From NCBI GenBank assembly GCA_004194705.1, contig SADC01000865.1, positions 62,001 to 126,000 of the forward strand: DNA of 64,000 nucleotides, in the 5' to 3' direction. This DNA comes from Ditylenchus dipsaci (taxonomy: Eukaryota > Nematoda > Chromadorea > Rhabditida > Anguinidae). Both the position numbers and the translations under genes were made by a program. Positions 33,681-44,710 of the stretch are shown piece by piece (the stretch's first letter is position 1; every line of letters starts with the position of its first letter). The notes beneath the pieces were generated by a model that saw nothing but the letters and a program-made list of their open reading frames with translations, did not search any database and was not told where the DNA came from.

Positions 33681-35001
33681 CTAGGGCAGGTCAATCTCCA
33701 CACCGTCCACATCCACAGAATTGAACTGAAAGATCTTGGGCTTCTGCCTGTGTTTCACACACGTCTCTGACAGTGCTCTGCTCACCTGCAATAATAAATT
33801 TTATCCTTTTTGAGGAAGAGCTGTCAGCAATTTTTGCCATTTTTGAAAACCATCAAGGAAATTTTCTTCCAAAATACACGATTCAATTTACTTCCTTCAA
33901 CCAGTCTTTGAGAGCAGCATTTGCGACTGTTTTGAACGGGCATTTAATCCCAAATTTGGGCTGCTCTTCGGTCTCTTTATTTAGTGTTATTCTAAATCTT
34001 ATGTAGAGGAATTGATTGTATAAACCACTTATGTTCCTCTGGTCCCACTCAGTGTCTACTTCAAACGTAGCATTCAAAAAATACCTTAGGCTTGAATAGA
34101 TTGAACATTATATCACTATTGTTGTTCTCCTTCCTATTTCTACATTTTTATAATTCAGGCACAGGCACTGATAATATATGTGCAGGCAACCTTCTCTACG
34201 AGCTGCACCGCTAGATAGTCGATTTACTATACGAAGTTTCAATATTTTTTTCTAACAGACAGAAAAAATCGAATCTGAAGACTTAAGAAACATCCAGCCA
34301 CAAAATGCGTTGGTCCCCCTGTGGATTTTCGGTAAGATTTGTTTACCATCCATCCTTGATATGGTGACACCCACAAAAGTTCGATCCTTAGTAGTGTCCG
34401 ACACTATTTCACACCCACATGTGGGAAAAAAGTGTTGCACCCAGTTGGGGATCGAACCTTTGAAGTTTCACTGCATTGAGGCTTGACTATAGAAAATATA
34501 TTTTTGAAAATCTACAGAGAGACAAAGGCGATTTCGGTCTGTTTCGACATGTTTCTCGAGTCTTCAAACTCTATTTTTCTGTCAATTAGCAAGAAATGTT
34601 TAAATTCCATTTAGTTAATCGACTATGGCATAGTCAGAATTTTCGAATCGAATCGTATAGTTCGATCGGTTTTCTTGTAAATTCAATTAGTAGTACCGCA
34701 AAAAAACTTTCAACCTCCTCATCCAGGAACCGACATTTTCTAGGTCTTCGGTTTGGTCTAATTAACCGAATTTCGGCTAGAAGGTGACGTGGCTTTTTAG
34801 TCTAATTCTAGTAAAAACTTTTCTAAAACTTAAAATTGCAAAGATTTCAACTTATTTACTGACAAATTGACCGAAGAAATCACAACGGAACAAAATAGCT
34901 ACCTCTTCAGCCTGATTAGTGAAGAATCCCACATGGAGAGGTGCAGACCCCCTAGTTCCTGAAGAAACAATGATATCCACCACATTTCCTTGATGAACAC
35001 C
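33681..35001 (-). CDS. Unrecognised protein, C-terminal exons (partial model)
   Basis: Three exon-like segments on the minus strand. 34903-35001 reads GVHQGNVVDIIVSSGTRG and onward to NQAEE, in phase 0 at both ends. 33892-34084 reads YFLNATFEVDTEWDQRNISG and onward to DWLKE, and joins in phase 0 to 33681-33785, which ends FNSVDVDGVEIDLP and a stop. Splice sites are GT..AG with a T-rich tract before the last exon. An exon of the right phase must be missing between 34085 and 34902; a short segment at about 34280-34330 (ENPQGDQRILWLD) is a candidate but its splice sites are poor. The joined C-terminus is 98 residues, mixed alpha/beta in character, with no transmembrane segment. I do not recognise the family. 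Coding character and phase agreement are the evidence. Confidence 0.55.
34341..34490. repeat. Remnant of a Tigger-like MITE
   Basis: GGTGACACCCACAAAAGTTC, TAGTAGTGTCCGACACTATT, then GGATCGAACCTTTGAAGTTT and TGAGGCTTGACTATAG: the ends and body words of the CAGTCAAACC family, shortened and diverged. It sits in the proposed intron of the neighbouring gene. Confidence 0.55.
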
Positions 35002-35029
35002 CTAAAAGCTCTCAAGTTTGAGATATATT

Positions 35030-35110
35030 GGGTGAAAAAAAACTAACAATGAAGGACCCCGACTGTGACCTGGCCGATCTTCGATGAAACAGTAGTAGAG
35101 GGTACCCAAG
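35030..35110 (-). repeat. Dispersed 90-bp repeat, copy (LYKNTQK-type)
   Basis: On the minus strand: GAAACTTGGGTACCCTCTAC, then GTTTCATCGAAGATCGGCC, then AGGTCACAGTCGGGGTCC. Sister copies are at about 35695 (+), 51835 (-), 52540 (+) and 55080 (+). Flanks differ between copies. Confidence 0.5.
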
Positions 35111-35236
35111 TTTCTAATGAGTTTCGCTCTCCAGCTGCAAAGAAGCTGGAAAGGCAGACAGTAACCCATGGTTATTTTCATTTATGAAAAACCATCATAT
35201 CAGGTATAAAGTTGTTTTTTTGGAAAATTCGGATTG

Positions 35237-35666
35237 CAGTCAACCCTCGATTTAACGTCCCCCCCCCCTCAAGTTCGTTCCCACCTAGGGTCCTACAATT
35301 TTTTACCCTAATTTTTGAAACCTTTTACCAGTCGTCTTCGGTCAGTCAAGTCGCTAATATTTCAACGATTCTAATTCTGCCGATTGTTTCGGTAAATGAC
35401 AAAAGTTTTGCCAAAAAGGCCCGCGGGTATTGTTTAATGTCACCCTTTTTTCGAAATAGGGTGACGTTAAATCGAGTAGCTGCAGGTTTTTCCGGCGAAA
35501 CTTTAGTCATTCACGAAACCGATCGGCAAAATCGGAATCCTTGCCATATTTGCGACTTGACTGACCGAAGACAACTGGTAAAAGGTTTCAAAAATTAAGA
35601 TAAAAAAGTGTCGGACCCTAAGTGGAAACGAACTTGAGGGGGATGACGTTAAACCTAGGGTTGACT
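35237..35666. mobile_element. Tigger-like MITE, CAGTCAACCCTCGATTTAA end
   Basis: CAGTCAACCCTCGATTTAAC on the left (preceded by TG rather than TA) and TTAAACCTAGGGTTGACTG on the right, followed by TA. A second, inner terminal pair (TTTAATGTCACCC and GGGTGACGTTAAATCGAG) lies near the middle, the same doubled design as the element at 30.7 kb. The two arms account for both open frames here. Confidence 0.75.
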
Positions 35667-36436
35667 GTACCAGTTCATCTAATTTTCAGGTCTTTTGGAT
35701 TCAGAGTTGGATTCACAGATGATTTGGGCACGCTATATAAAAACACAATCAAACCTCCGATAGAAGGTCACTTGAGGAGCGACCGAAGGTGGCCTTGTAT
35801 TGGGATGGCCTTACATAAAATTTCTACTACTAACTTTCCTCAAAGTTCCCTTAGGTCACAGTCAGTGCTCCCTTCCTTGAAGCAAACCTTTTGAGAAGTG
35901 AAGTTATTGCGGCAATTTACGTCCTGAAAGCCCCAAATTTTCCAACAGATCAGACCAGATTTAACTTTAAATTACCTGTATATCACACATTTCCAGCTGC
36001 AAAACCTTGGCATTCCTGGAGCAACTACACCTCCTACTCCGATATATTAGTCTGCCGTTGTACACTAAATGCACAAAATTTAAATTTTTTTACTTTTCCG
36101 AAAACTAAAGGTATCCTACCATAAAGAATTCCTGGCGGCCTTTCTGAAACCCAAACGATTATTCTTATCATCAAAAGTGTATTTTTAAGTTTTCATTTTC
36201 TTCACGATTATTTCCAGCATTCTCATGCCTATTTGTAAGCATAATCTTTGGTTTGAAAGTTTTCATTCAGAAAATGTTTATTGAATGTAGCAAAATGGCA
36301 CTATAAATTGGAAACACTATAAGCGGGAATCAGTTCATTTCGAGAATTTTTGTTTGTGAGCAAAAATACATCAATAGAAATGGCCTTTATGGGGGAGTAA
36401 TTACAGAAGAAGTCGAGGTTTTCATCAGTACCGATA

Positions 36437-36799
36437 CAGTCCAACCTGCGATATAAGGCACCCTAGGGACCGATCAAGGGTGGTTTTTTGTCAGTTGAAA
36501 CCAATCTTGAAATTTTATTTACTTGCCCGAAAAGCAGCTGAAATTGTCAAAATTTGGCAAAAACAAAGCAAAATGCGAGAGGAAAAGGCTAGCGCGAAAA
36601 TCGGTGAAATTTTAACAATAATATAAAATAGTCAACTGAAATAGCGCACTGGCCGTATATCGGGGGTAATTTTATTGCATGAGATTTTTTCAAGGTGTCC
36701 TTATAGCGGGGGTGGACTTGTATCGGGCTCAAATCTTTAGAATCTTTCTGCTGGCCAACCGAATCGGTCCCAAGATGACTTTTTGTCTGTGTTCGACTG
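36437..36799. mobile_element. Tigger-like MITE, CAGTCCAACCTGCGATATA end
   Basis: TA flanks (36435-36436, 36800-36801). CAGTCCAACCTGCGATATAA pairs imperfectly with GGTCCCAAGATGACTTTTTG, then GTTCGACTG on the right. The inner repeat TATAGCGGGGGTGGACTTGT is another degraded terminal copy. No coding capacity. Confidence 0.6.
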
Positions 36800-36804
36800 T
36801 AGTT

Positions 36805-38734
36805 AAAACACACATTCTCTAATTATGGACCAGATCTTATTAACTCAATTTTTTCACAAATTTTCCTTTCGGACTTATTTTGAAGAGCAGCTCATTCTGA
36901 GTAATTTAAATTTTTGCAAACCTGCAAATTCATGATCGCATCTCGAGATATTGCCGATTTTAAATTCGAACCATGTCGAATTCATAAAAGTGAACACAGA
37001 AGCAAAAACTAGTAGTACCATAAAAAAGCTGATCGAATTCTGCATCGAATAGTGTGTAAGAAGAACGGGAGATACAGTTGCGGAAAAAAGTTACCGCCCG
37101 ATCAGAATTTCCACATTTTTTGAGAAAAACTGTTTGAATTTAATTATTTTTCAAACGGAAAGGGAAAACGAAATAGACAGTCTTGTAGAGAATTTCACGC
37201 TCTACAAAACTGATATTTTGTTCAAAAGATTCATTTAATATTTATGCAAAAAAATCGCAAAGTTTAAAACAATGCAAAAATAAGGTCACGAAAAAGTTAC
37301 GGTCCGGTAACATTTTGATCTTTTTTACATGCTTGTCTTCAATGGTGAAAGATTACAGCATACATTTTTTAAGAGCCCTGAATTTTAGCTGCAATTTAGA
37401 AGGTCAAGCTTTTGCTTTAAATTGTTCTGAGAAAACTTATGACCATCAACATAAAAGTGTCGACTTTTAGTCAAAATCAAAGTAAATGTAAGGAAAATGG
37501 TTGTTCGGTCACGTAAATACAAGCTATTCTTGAAAATTTTAATATCAAAAGCTAGCATTTAATGCATTTTCTAAAAGCTCTTTTATTTATCTACAAAATG
37601 GCATGTCGACTGCTCTTTTAGAATTAGACAGGGCTAAGAAACGGATGGTTGAAGTTGGAAAAAACAAAAATGTACCAAAATGAAGTAAAAAGAGGAGTTT
37701 TATAACTCTTCCAACTTCAACCATCCGTTTCTTAGCCCTGTCTAATTCTAAAAGAGCAGTCGACATGCCATTTTGTAGATAAATAAAAGAGCTTTTAGAA
37801 AATGCATTAAATGCTAGCTTTTGATATTAAAATTCAGGGCTCTTAAAAAATGTATGCTGTAATCTTTCACCATTGAAGACAAGCATGTAAAAAAGATCAA
37901 AATGTTACCGGACCGTAACTTTTTTCGTGACCTTATTTTTGCATTGTTTCAAACTTTGCGATTTTTTTGCATAAATATTAAATGAATCTTTTTGAACAAA
38001 AATACCAGTTCTGTAGAGCGTGAAATTCTCTACAAGACTGTCTATTTCGTTTTCCCTTTCCGTTTGAAAAATAATTAAATTCAAACAGTTTTTCTCAAAA
38101 AAATGTGGAAATTCTGATCGGGCGGTAACTTTTTTCCGCAACTGTATGCATTGTATGCCCTTTATACAAAAGAAAAGATGTTAAAGCATTATTGAAGACA
38201 TGGTGAGCACACTTTTGCGTCATAAAGAAAACTTTTCAATGGCATGCCCTTTTCCGGTTTTTTTGATTCATCTCGTGCAGAATTTGATGCTCTTTCTGAA
38301 CCTGTAACTAAAAAGTTTACGGCCACCCTTAATTTTTGAGAAAAATGACATTTTCTATGATAATTTTTGTTTTGAAAAATTTGACTTTTGAGTTAATTGC
38401 CACTTTTTTCCGCGAAAATATGGCGACAACCTAAAGCTAACATAACTATCAAAAAGTCAGCTCAATTCTGCGTCGAGTGGTATGTCATGCGTGTGGGTCC
38501 TGTGATAACAATAAAAATTCCATCCTCAAAAACAAAAATAACCACATTTCAGACATTCGACATGGTTCGAACTTAAAATCGGCAATATCTCAAGATCTAA
38601 TCATGAATTTGCAGGTTTGCAAAAATTTAAATTACTCAGAATGAGCTGCTCTTCAAAATAAGTCCGAAAGGAAAATTTGTGAAAAAATTGAGTTAATAAG
38701 ATCTGGTCCATAATTAGAGAATGTGTGTTTTAAA
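36805..38734. repeat. Outer arms of a two-level palindrome
   Basis: Arms of about 180 bp (about 36805-36985 and 38555-38734) are near-perfect complements: CACATTCTCTAATTATGGAC pairs at the far right with GTCCATAATTAGAGAATGTG. Between them lie a further diverged interior and a complete inserted Tc1-like element. The outer element's ends carry CTCTAATTATGGACC, close to the CTCTAATTATAGACC repeat of the pogo element at 717. Confidence 0.75.
37075..38144. mobile_element. Tc1-like palindromic element, CAGTTGCGGAAAAAAGTTAC end
   Basis: TA flanks (37073-37074, 38145-38146). The ends CAGTTGCGGAAAAAAGTTAC and its complement begin arms of at least 400 bp that are nearly identical. The spacer near 37660-37700 is tiny. 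TTACCGCCCGATCAG and TTACGGTCCGGTAACA words repeat inside. There is no transposase. A left-arm segment (about 37410-37530) lacks a right-arm partner, so the right arm has lost about 130 bp. Homologous to 21880-22310. Transcription through it would give a long hairpin RNA. Confidence 0.8.
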
Positions 38735-39224
38735 AATTCGCTTTTTCGCATCCCATAAAAATATTTTATTCCTCAAACAAATAGAATATTGAAAACCACC
38801 CTTGGCATTGTATCCCACGTGTTCGCCATGTTCAAGAATTCTTGGGTAATGACTTGGGTTTTATCTTCTTGTTTGACTCTTCTTTTGTATTTTTGATTAA
38901 ACTGAATTGCGAGGATCGAAAATAGAGTGTCGGAAAGTTTGGCGCCGGAATATTCAGCGCTGCAAGACTGCTCGATGATAGTATGTAGAATAGATAGTAT
39001 AGCATTTCCTGATAGGTTTCACAAAAAAACTTTTCCCCTTGAAATGTCACTTGTAATCCCATCAAAAAATTTTAGTCTCCCTTTTTTGCGCGCCCGCGCT
39101 CAATTTATCGGCACGCAATTTTTCTTGTCCTTGAATTGCGCACTCGAAAGTCTGAATTCACCCAGAAAATTCATATTGACAATCCTCTTTGCATTTTCTC
39201 TGCGGCTTTTTTCAATTTTTTTTG

Positions 39225-39449
39225 CGCTAATACCAAGCTCCGCTGAATTATGTGAGAAATCTCGATATTCGAGGACTTGAACAAAACAATACTTCTATTC
39301 AAATCTCTACATTTCTAAACTCATTAGAGTTTGTTAGCTTGTTAGAAACCCAATGTCCAGGACTACATTCGATAAAAATTCACAGCGAAAATTCAGCGAA
39401 AATTTTGCTGGCTAAATTCAGACCTTTAGTTACATCCAACAAAGGCTAA
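39225..39449 (+). CDS. Possible F-box/LRR-type terminal exon
   Basis: An open frame reads NYVRNLDIRGLEQNNTSIQI and onward to CPGLHSIKIHSENSAKILL, stop at 39447-39449. An AG acceptor (TACCAAG) sits at about 39237. The spacing of leucine, isoleucine and asparagine is reminiscent of the repeat region of nematode F-box-associated proteins. No upstream exon was confirmed. It may be a decayed copy or chance. Confidence 0.25.
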
Positions 39450-39535
39450 AATTGCGCGCCTAAAAGTATAGGCTAGCTGTGTAGGCAAACGTATTTTAGA
39501 CTCATGTTCGAGTCCGTCCTAACATACGCTGTCCT

Positions 39536-39622
39536 ACACTTGCCTAAGCCTAAGCCTAAAAAATCACAATAAAAAACAGCAGGGGGACCGAGACAACCCT
39601 CTACCCCCCCCCCCCCCCCGTT
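39536..39622. repeat. TTAGGC-like short repeat and C tract
   Basis: CCTAAGCCTAAGCCTAAAA (about 39543) has two complete units of the nematode telomere repeat complement GCCTAA plus partial units. A run of about 18 C's follows at 39603-39620. Too short to be a telomere. Confidence 0.5.
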
Positions 39623-39835
39623 ATCATATATGGCCAAATTTTTTAAGAAATTGTCATCTTGCCATTAGATGTCACCGTAAAAGCATTTTTTGATTTAAAC
39701 ATTGAATTCATATAGAGAATATGAAAAATTATTGAGTTTAACAAAATTTATATAGGGCTTTGACCATAAAACCCACTTTTGCGACTACTCATTTTATTTC
39801 ATGAAATGATTTCAGCAATATAATTAAAATAGCAC

Positions 39836-40121
39836 CTGGATTGCACCGATTTTGGCTAGACTGATAGACCCATTGGAAGCCCTGGCATTGGTGGCTCCAG
39901 CAGCGGAGCTTACTTCCAGACTCGCTGAGCCTGTTCTAGACCTGGATTTCAACTGGGAAACACCACAACCCGCTGCATCTTGAACACAAATTCAAAGTTA
40001 GTCACAGTTGACAACAGAATGGATGCAACCCACCAAGAATCACCCCACTGACATGCCAGTAGTTGCGCACACTGATGTCTGGCAAAGCAGGATCAAATAT
40101 TTTGGCTAGAAGGCATCCCAT
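39836..40121 (-). CDS. Unrecognised gene, first two coding exons; N-terminal MGC
   Basis: Exons 40034-40121 and 39836-39978 on the minus strand join in phase 1 across a 55-bp intron. The predicted start is MGCLLAKIFDPALPDISVRN, continuing YWHVSGVIL, then DAAGCGVSQLKSRSRTGSAS and on to LAKIGAIQ, with a good donor (CAG then GTGCTA) in phase 0. Glycine at position 2 followed by cysteine 3 is the context for N-myristoylation plus palmitoylation, which would place the product at a membrane. The second exon is rich in Ala, Ser and Gly and looks like a linker. Downstream exons below 39836 were not found. Family not recognised. The start lies 245 bp from a plus-strand ORF, suggesting a shared divergent promoter. 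Confidence 0.5.
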
Positions 40122-40366
40122 TGCGCAAGTGCATCAAACCAATCAACCAGATGACAATATCAACATCAAGATCAACATCAATAATCAATCAACCGTAGAA
40201 ATTTGCAGTTTTAAAAAAAAATTGATTTTGAATATATAGCAATAATTTAAATTTTGATAGCGAAATATAGCAAAATTAGAATATAACTCTAATAAGCTGC
40301 CTAAAAATAAAACAATTTTAGTCTTGTGTAAGTAATCTTTTAACGCTAAAAATACGTTTTTTACTA

Positions 40367-40702
40367 ATGGGAGCCTTTGTTCAGAATTTCACGCTGAACA
40401 AGGTAGAAGAAAAAAATTATCTCAAAAAGTGCTACGAGCGGTTTGTTTCAGCGGTGGATTGTGTGAAATCGGACAGTTGCGGGTTGTTTCAGTTATTTGA
40501 TCGTATTTTTTCATACGAGAGCAATTTTACGCCTCTGAAATACTTATCTGTGAATAAATACAAATTTTGTCCAGTTGATGACCTTACAGCATGCAATATA
40601 TTAGCACTTTTCAAAAAAAAAATTGAAATAAATAATTCAGTTCATTTTTTAAGCATCGAAAAATCGTTCATATCAACGTTTATTGAAAATACGATCAAAT
40701 AA
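40367..40702 (+). CDS. Intronless 111-aa ORF, unrecognised
   Basis: MGAFVQNFTLNKVEEKNYLK and onward: an uninterrupted frame in AT-rich, non-repetitive DNA, with five cysteines, many Lys/Asn/Phe and no transmembrane segment or signal peptide. It ends FISTFIENTIK. Length, unique sequence and divergent position next to the MGC gene favour a real gene or a single large exon. No family resemblance was found. It could be a decayed fragment. Confidence 0.4.
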   Translation: MGAFVQNFTLNKVEEKNYLKKCYERFVSAVDCVKSDSCGLFQLFDRIFSYESNFTPLKYLSVNKYKFCPVDDLTACNILALFKKKIEINNSVHFLSIEKSFISTFIENTIK

Positions 40703-40719
40703 CTGAATTAACCTAAAAC

Positions 40720-42060
40720 TGCCCGATTTTATACAGTTGACCCCTGAAACGAACCCCTAATAGCACTCGGAGAGCCGCCATTTGGTAAAGGTTGCCAATT
40801 GGGATTTTACCGTAATTTTTATAGGTATTTGTGGAATGAAAAACCATAGACAGATCTAGATACATGCTTGTAGCTAAAGCCATTTTTTTGTAATAATGCA
40901 AGTGAAAGCCCAAAGTTAGATAAGATTTTTTCGAATAATGATTGTCGGATAGTCTTCGGTCTAGTATTCCAGTTGTGCTCACTAGAAACAAAAGTAAATT
41001 GCGAAAGCAGCCTTTCAACTCCTGAAGAAATACCTTCTAACCCCGCAGCGGCACCGCACCAGGCACCGGCCAGTGCGGCACCTGGCGCAATTCACATCGC
41101 TGGTTGCGCATCTCTACCAGCCATCATCTAGCTAATTTTTAAAATAATTTATTATGACCTTAATTATTTCGATGAGATGCAGTTGTTTTCAAAATCTCTT
41201 ATTTCAAAACCTCTGACGGCTTGTGGCAGCTTTTCGCAATTTTTTTACTTTTGAATAAAAATTAAAGTGAAAATAGTTGTATACAAAAGCATCCATTTTT
41301 ACATAAAACAATGATTTTGAGACATGATCCCACGAAAACTAAATCATTGCTGATATACGAGGTTAGTCCAACAAACAAGCATTTTTCATTATTCTTGGTG
41401 TTTTTTTTATTAGCCCTGTATGCTCGCTAGTTAACAGTCATCTTATTAAAATTTCAGTGGTTCAAATTATGGAAATATCTCAGAAAAGAAGTGTTTGAAA
41501 AATATGATGCTTTTTGGTTTTCATTTTGGAAAAATTTGACAGCTTCACCATATCAGAACATAACCTGTTGACAAGGAACGGACATTTCTGAGTCAAAAAA
41601 TCTAGGACGAAAAACGCATCATGAAGTAATACAAAATATACTATTCAAAGTTTCGCCTACAAAATAATGATGGAAAAAAGAAAAATAAAAGACGTTGGGA
41701 GAAAAAGGCAGGGGCGATATCAATAACCCTTCATGTAATTGATTTTTTTGGAAAATAAGTGTGTAGAAGACGGTTCGCGCAGCAATAAATCATGAGCAAT
41801 ACTCCAAATGTATCTACTGTCTAACCAATTGAGTTGATGTTTTTGATTAAACAATTCTTAAGTTTTTGCAATTTTAGGCAATAAATAGAGATTATATTGT
41901 GATTTTACGGAATTGAAACAAATTACAATGGAAAAAACTCTTTCACATGGATTTATCCCTACAAAACGGCAAATAAAAAAAAGCAAAAATTTCGAATAAA
42001 AAAATGGCATCTTGAAAGTATTTTTGCTGTTTTACAGAAATTTTGGTCGGAGTTTCTTTT
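40720..42060. other. AT-rich stretch, no gene seen
   Basis: A GC-rich patch at 41041-41095 (CGCAGCGGCACCGCACCAGG) resembles hAT interiors. Elsewhere A/T runs and no paired arms. No supported gene. Confidence 0.4.
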
Positions 42061-42068
42061 ATTGCATA

Positions 42069-42300
42069 CCGTATTTCCTTTGAAAAGGTGGTCGGTCGCC
42101 TTATTTTTTGGATGTCCTAAATTGGGAAAATTTAAGGACGATCTCAATATTATTTGGGTTAAAATTTAAAATCCGAAAAGTGGAGTCGGTAGAACTCTTG
42201 GGGATTAAGAAAAAGCAAAAAACGGCTTTGCAAAACATTGACTCTGGGCCGAGATGTCGTTCCTCAAAGTCGAGGGACAGCCTTATTAGAGGAAATACGG
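42069..42300. mobile_element. CCGTATTT-family MITE, copy 6
   Basis: TA flanks (42067-42068, 42301-42302). Starts CCGTATTTCCTTTGAAAAGG, ends CTTATTAGAGGAAATACGG. Body blocks GGACGATCTCAATATTATTT and GTGGAGTCGGTAGAACTC are in family order. Confidence 0.85.
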
Positions 42301-42357
42301 TACCGTACTGTCAAAGTAAGCGTAGAACAGATAACTCGGAAAAACAAGAAAAAAATA

Positions 42358-42568
42358 CAGTCAACTTTCGACCTCAAGCTCGTTACCGCCCATGGTGCGA
42401 CACTTTTTTAACCTAAGTTTTAGAGTTTTTTTTTGCCGAAAAAAACTCATCAGCCTAGTCTAGAATGTCGCAAGGATCACCATTTTAGCGGTAAAAATCG
42501 GATTAAAAAATTATTGGACCCAGGGCGAGAACGAACTTTTGGGGTGGCGTAAAATAGCGAGTTGACTG
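42358..42568. mobile_element. Tigger-like MITE, short copy
   Basis: TA flanks (42356-42357, 42569-42570). CAGTCAACTTTCGACC on the left and TAGCGAGTTGACTG on the right. GTTCGTTCYCGC-type family words are partly retained (GAGAACGAACTTTTGGGGTG at about 42530). Confidence 0.7.
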
Positions 42569-42625
42569 TACAACAGAATGTTATCACAATGACTTCACAA
42601 TTTTTAGACTCAAACGAAGAGATTA

Positions 42626-42790
42626 CCGTATTTTCTTCAATAAGGTGGCCGGCTGCTTTTTTATGGATGACCGGAAATCGGAAAAGTTTGGGGTCCATCT
42701 CAAGATTTTTGGGTGAAGATCCAAAATCTAAGAAGCAGAATCAGTAGAGCTCGTGAGAGTGAAGTAGTCGCCTTATTAGAGGAAAAACGG
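42626..42790. mobile_element. CCGTATTT-family MITE, copy 7 (internal deletion)
   Basis: TA flanks (42624-42625, 42791-42792). Starts CCGTATTTTCTTCAATAAGG and ends CTTATTAGAGGAAAAACGG. Only 165 bp, missing the right third of the body after AGAGCTCGTGAGAGTG. Confidence 0.8.
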
Positions 42791-42799
42791 TAGCAGTGT

Positions 42800-43950
42800 T
42801 GAAAAAAGCACCTCAATGATATCCCTATTATGGCTTTTCGGATATTTTGGAGGTGCCCATTCTCCACAATTTTGAATTTGGTAAAAGGGTAGCACTTTGT
42901 TGCAGAACTTTTCATCAATCTACATGAATTTAAAATGAAAAGGATCAGATGAGATTTCTTAAAGTATAGTTTACTAAAGGCTCCCTAGAATATTTTTCAG
43001 AAACATTTTTTAAACTAAAATAAATGTAAAATGAGCAATGCAAGCATGCAAAATTTAGCATAAAAACTCTTAAATTTCCAGCCAAAAGGAGAAAACGGAA
43101 AGGATATACTTTTTCCTCCGCACTTCATCAACAAAACAAACAAGCCAGCAATAATAATGCATAATTTTGAAAAAGGGGCACATTTCCGTCCATTGAGTAT
43201 TGTGCGCAAATATAGCTAAGTGAATAGGCAATAGGTGGATTACAGATATGGTGCCAAAAAAGCCTTAAAAATAGGTTTTTTTGGCGAAGACGGCGATCTT
43301 CGTGATAAAGAGACGCTGTTGGGCTGACTTATGTCCTCGCGGATGTTTTTAAACGGTGCACAACATTTTCATGTGCATTTCACATTTTTTGATTTGACTA
43401 CGATAACAACTCGGGAGAGTCAAAATTTTATTTATAGAATTGCATCGATATTCTTTGATGAGTTACAAAATAAAAATTTTTGCAGCAAAACTATGCTAAA
43501 CACGGGAAATGCCGTGCGTAATGAACTATGCGTTTTGTGCAGTATTCCACGCTAAACAGGGGGGCTGAAAAAATATTCTCCGAAATATAGGAGGGATTCT
43601 AACGGGTAAAACAGCTTCTCATAATTTTGTAAAAATTATAATTATCTAGCCCGTCAAACAATGACGATCCAATTGTTTCAATAAAATTTTGAAAGCGAAA
43701 CGCATCGATAAGCAAGCTAGAAACGTAGTCAAATCAAAATATGTAACATACACTTGAAAACGTGATGCACCGTGTACAATTACCGAGGGAATCCAAGTTA
43801 TATGCATCAACACTTTCAAATTCGACCTCGAACTCGAGGTACGTCAACACCCTCGAATTCGATTTATAGTTCGAATTAGAGTTCGGATCAGAGGTGTTCA
43901 CGCAACCAAAAACCCGAACTCTTACTCTAAGAATGTGAACTAAGCCACGA
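42800..43950. other. AT-rich stretch, no confirmed gene
   Basis: Includes the LCVLC frame at 43331-43555 (+), which shares CTATGCGTTTTGTGCAG with 21310. GAACTCGAGGTACGTC and CGAATTCGATTTATAGTTCG near 43830-43875 form a region of short CGA-rich repeats. Confidence 0.4.
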
Positions 43951-43959
43951 GTGTCTGCA

Positions 43960-44146
43960 TCTCTGGGTGGAGAAAATATTTTGCGGAGCTGTTTTATGCA
44001 TTTTTTAACTAACGCGAGCTTTTTACCTATTCCGCTTTTTGGATTTTTGTTGAGCATCGGAAAATCTCGAGATCGACCCGAAATTTTTCCGATTTTGAAG
44101 GGTTTGAAAAATATAAGACCCGGGTCTTCTATTAGATGAAATACGG
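43960..44146. repeat. CCGTATTT-family MITE, right half only
   Basis: Ends TCTATTAGATGAAATACGG followed by TA (44147-44148) and contains the complement of the family blocks (AATCTCGAGATCGACC, GCTTTTTGGATTTT). The left terminus is missing. CTCAGTTAACTGTAGAGTTA just to the right may be the start of a degraded CAGTTAAC-type element extending to about 44286. Confidence 0.65.
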
Positions 44147-44710
44147 TAGCTGTGACCATACAGTTAACTCAGTTAACTGTAGAGTTAAACCTCAATGCAA
44201 TGCAATTATTAATAGATTTGAACCTACAATACAGCAACCCTCCAATTGAGTGGCCTCCTAGGCCTGTATGTCAAGGTTTGACTGTATGCTAAGCGTGAAT
44301 CCCTACTTGTTTACCAATTAAATGCGTTAAGTTTATACAAATTTTGACAATACTCGTTAATACACCACCCCCACCCCCTCCCTAAAAGCTACTCGGTAAT
44401 ACCTACCCCCATCCCCAATAACTTTTCATGCAGTCCTAAAACCATACTTTTTTTTTGAAAAATGCTGAAATTAGTACGAATTGTCCCTTAGCCTAAGGCC
44501 TAAAGCCTTAATCAAAGCCTGAGCGCTGCCCTAGCTATAACGTTCTTCTCACTATAACGCATCCCTATGGCGGGTCCCAGGGGGTTTAAATTATGAGATA
44601 GCACGACTGTCTATGATAATTTTGGAACCCATCGAAAAGTGATAGCCATATAAGCCTGGTTAAAGGACTTTTCTGGCAGCCGGATAGAAGCAAGAAAGGC
44701 TGTACCTGAG

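Noticed and set aside
39543..39562. True telomere
   Set aside because: Only two or three GCCTAA units in the middle of unique sequence.
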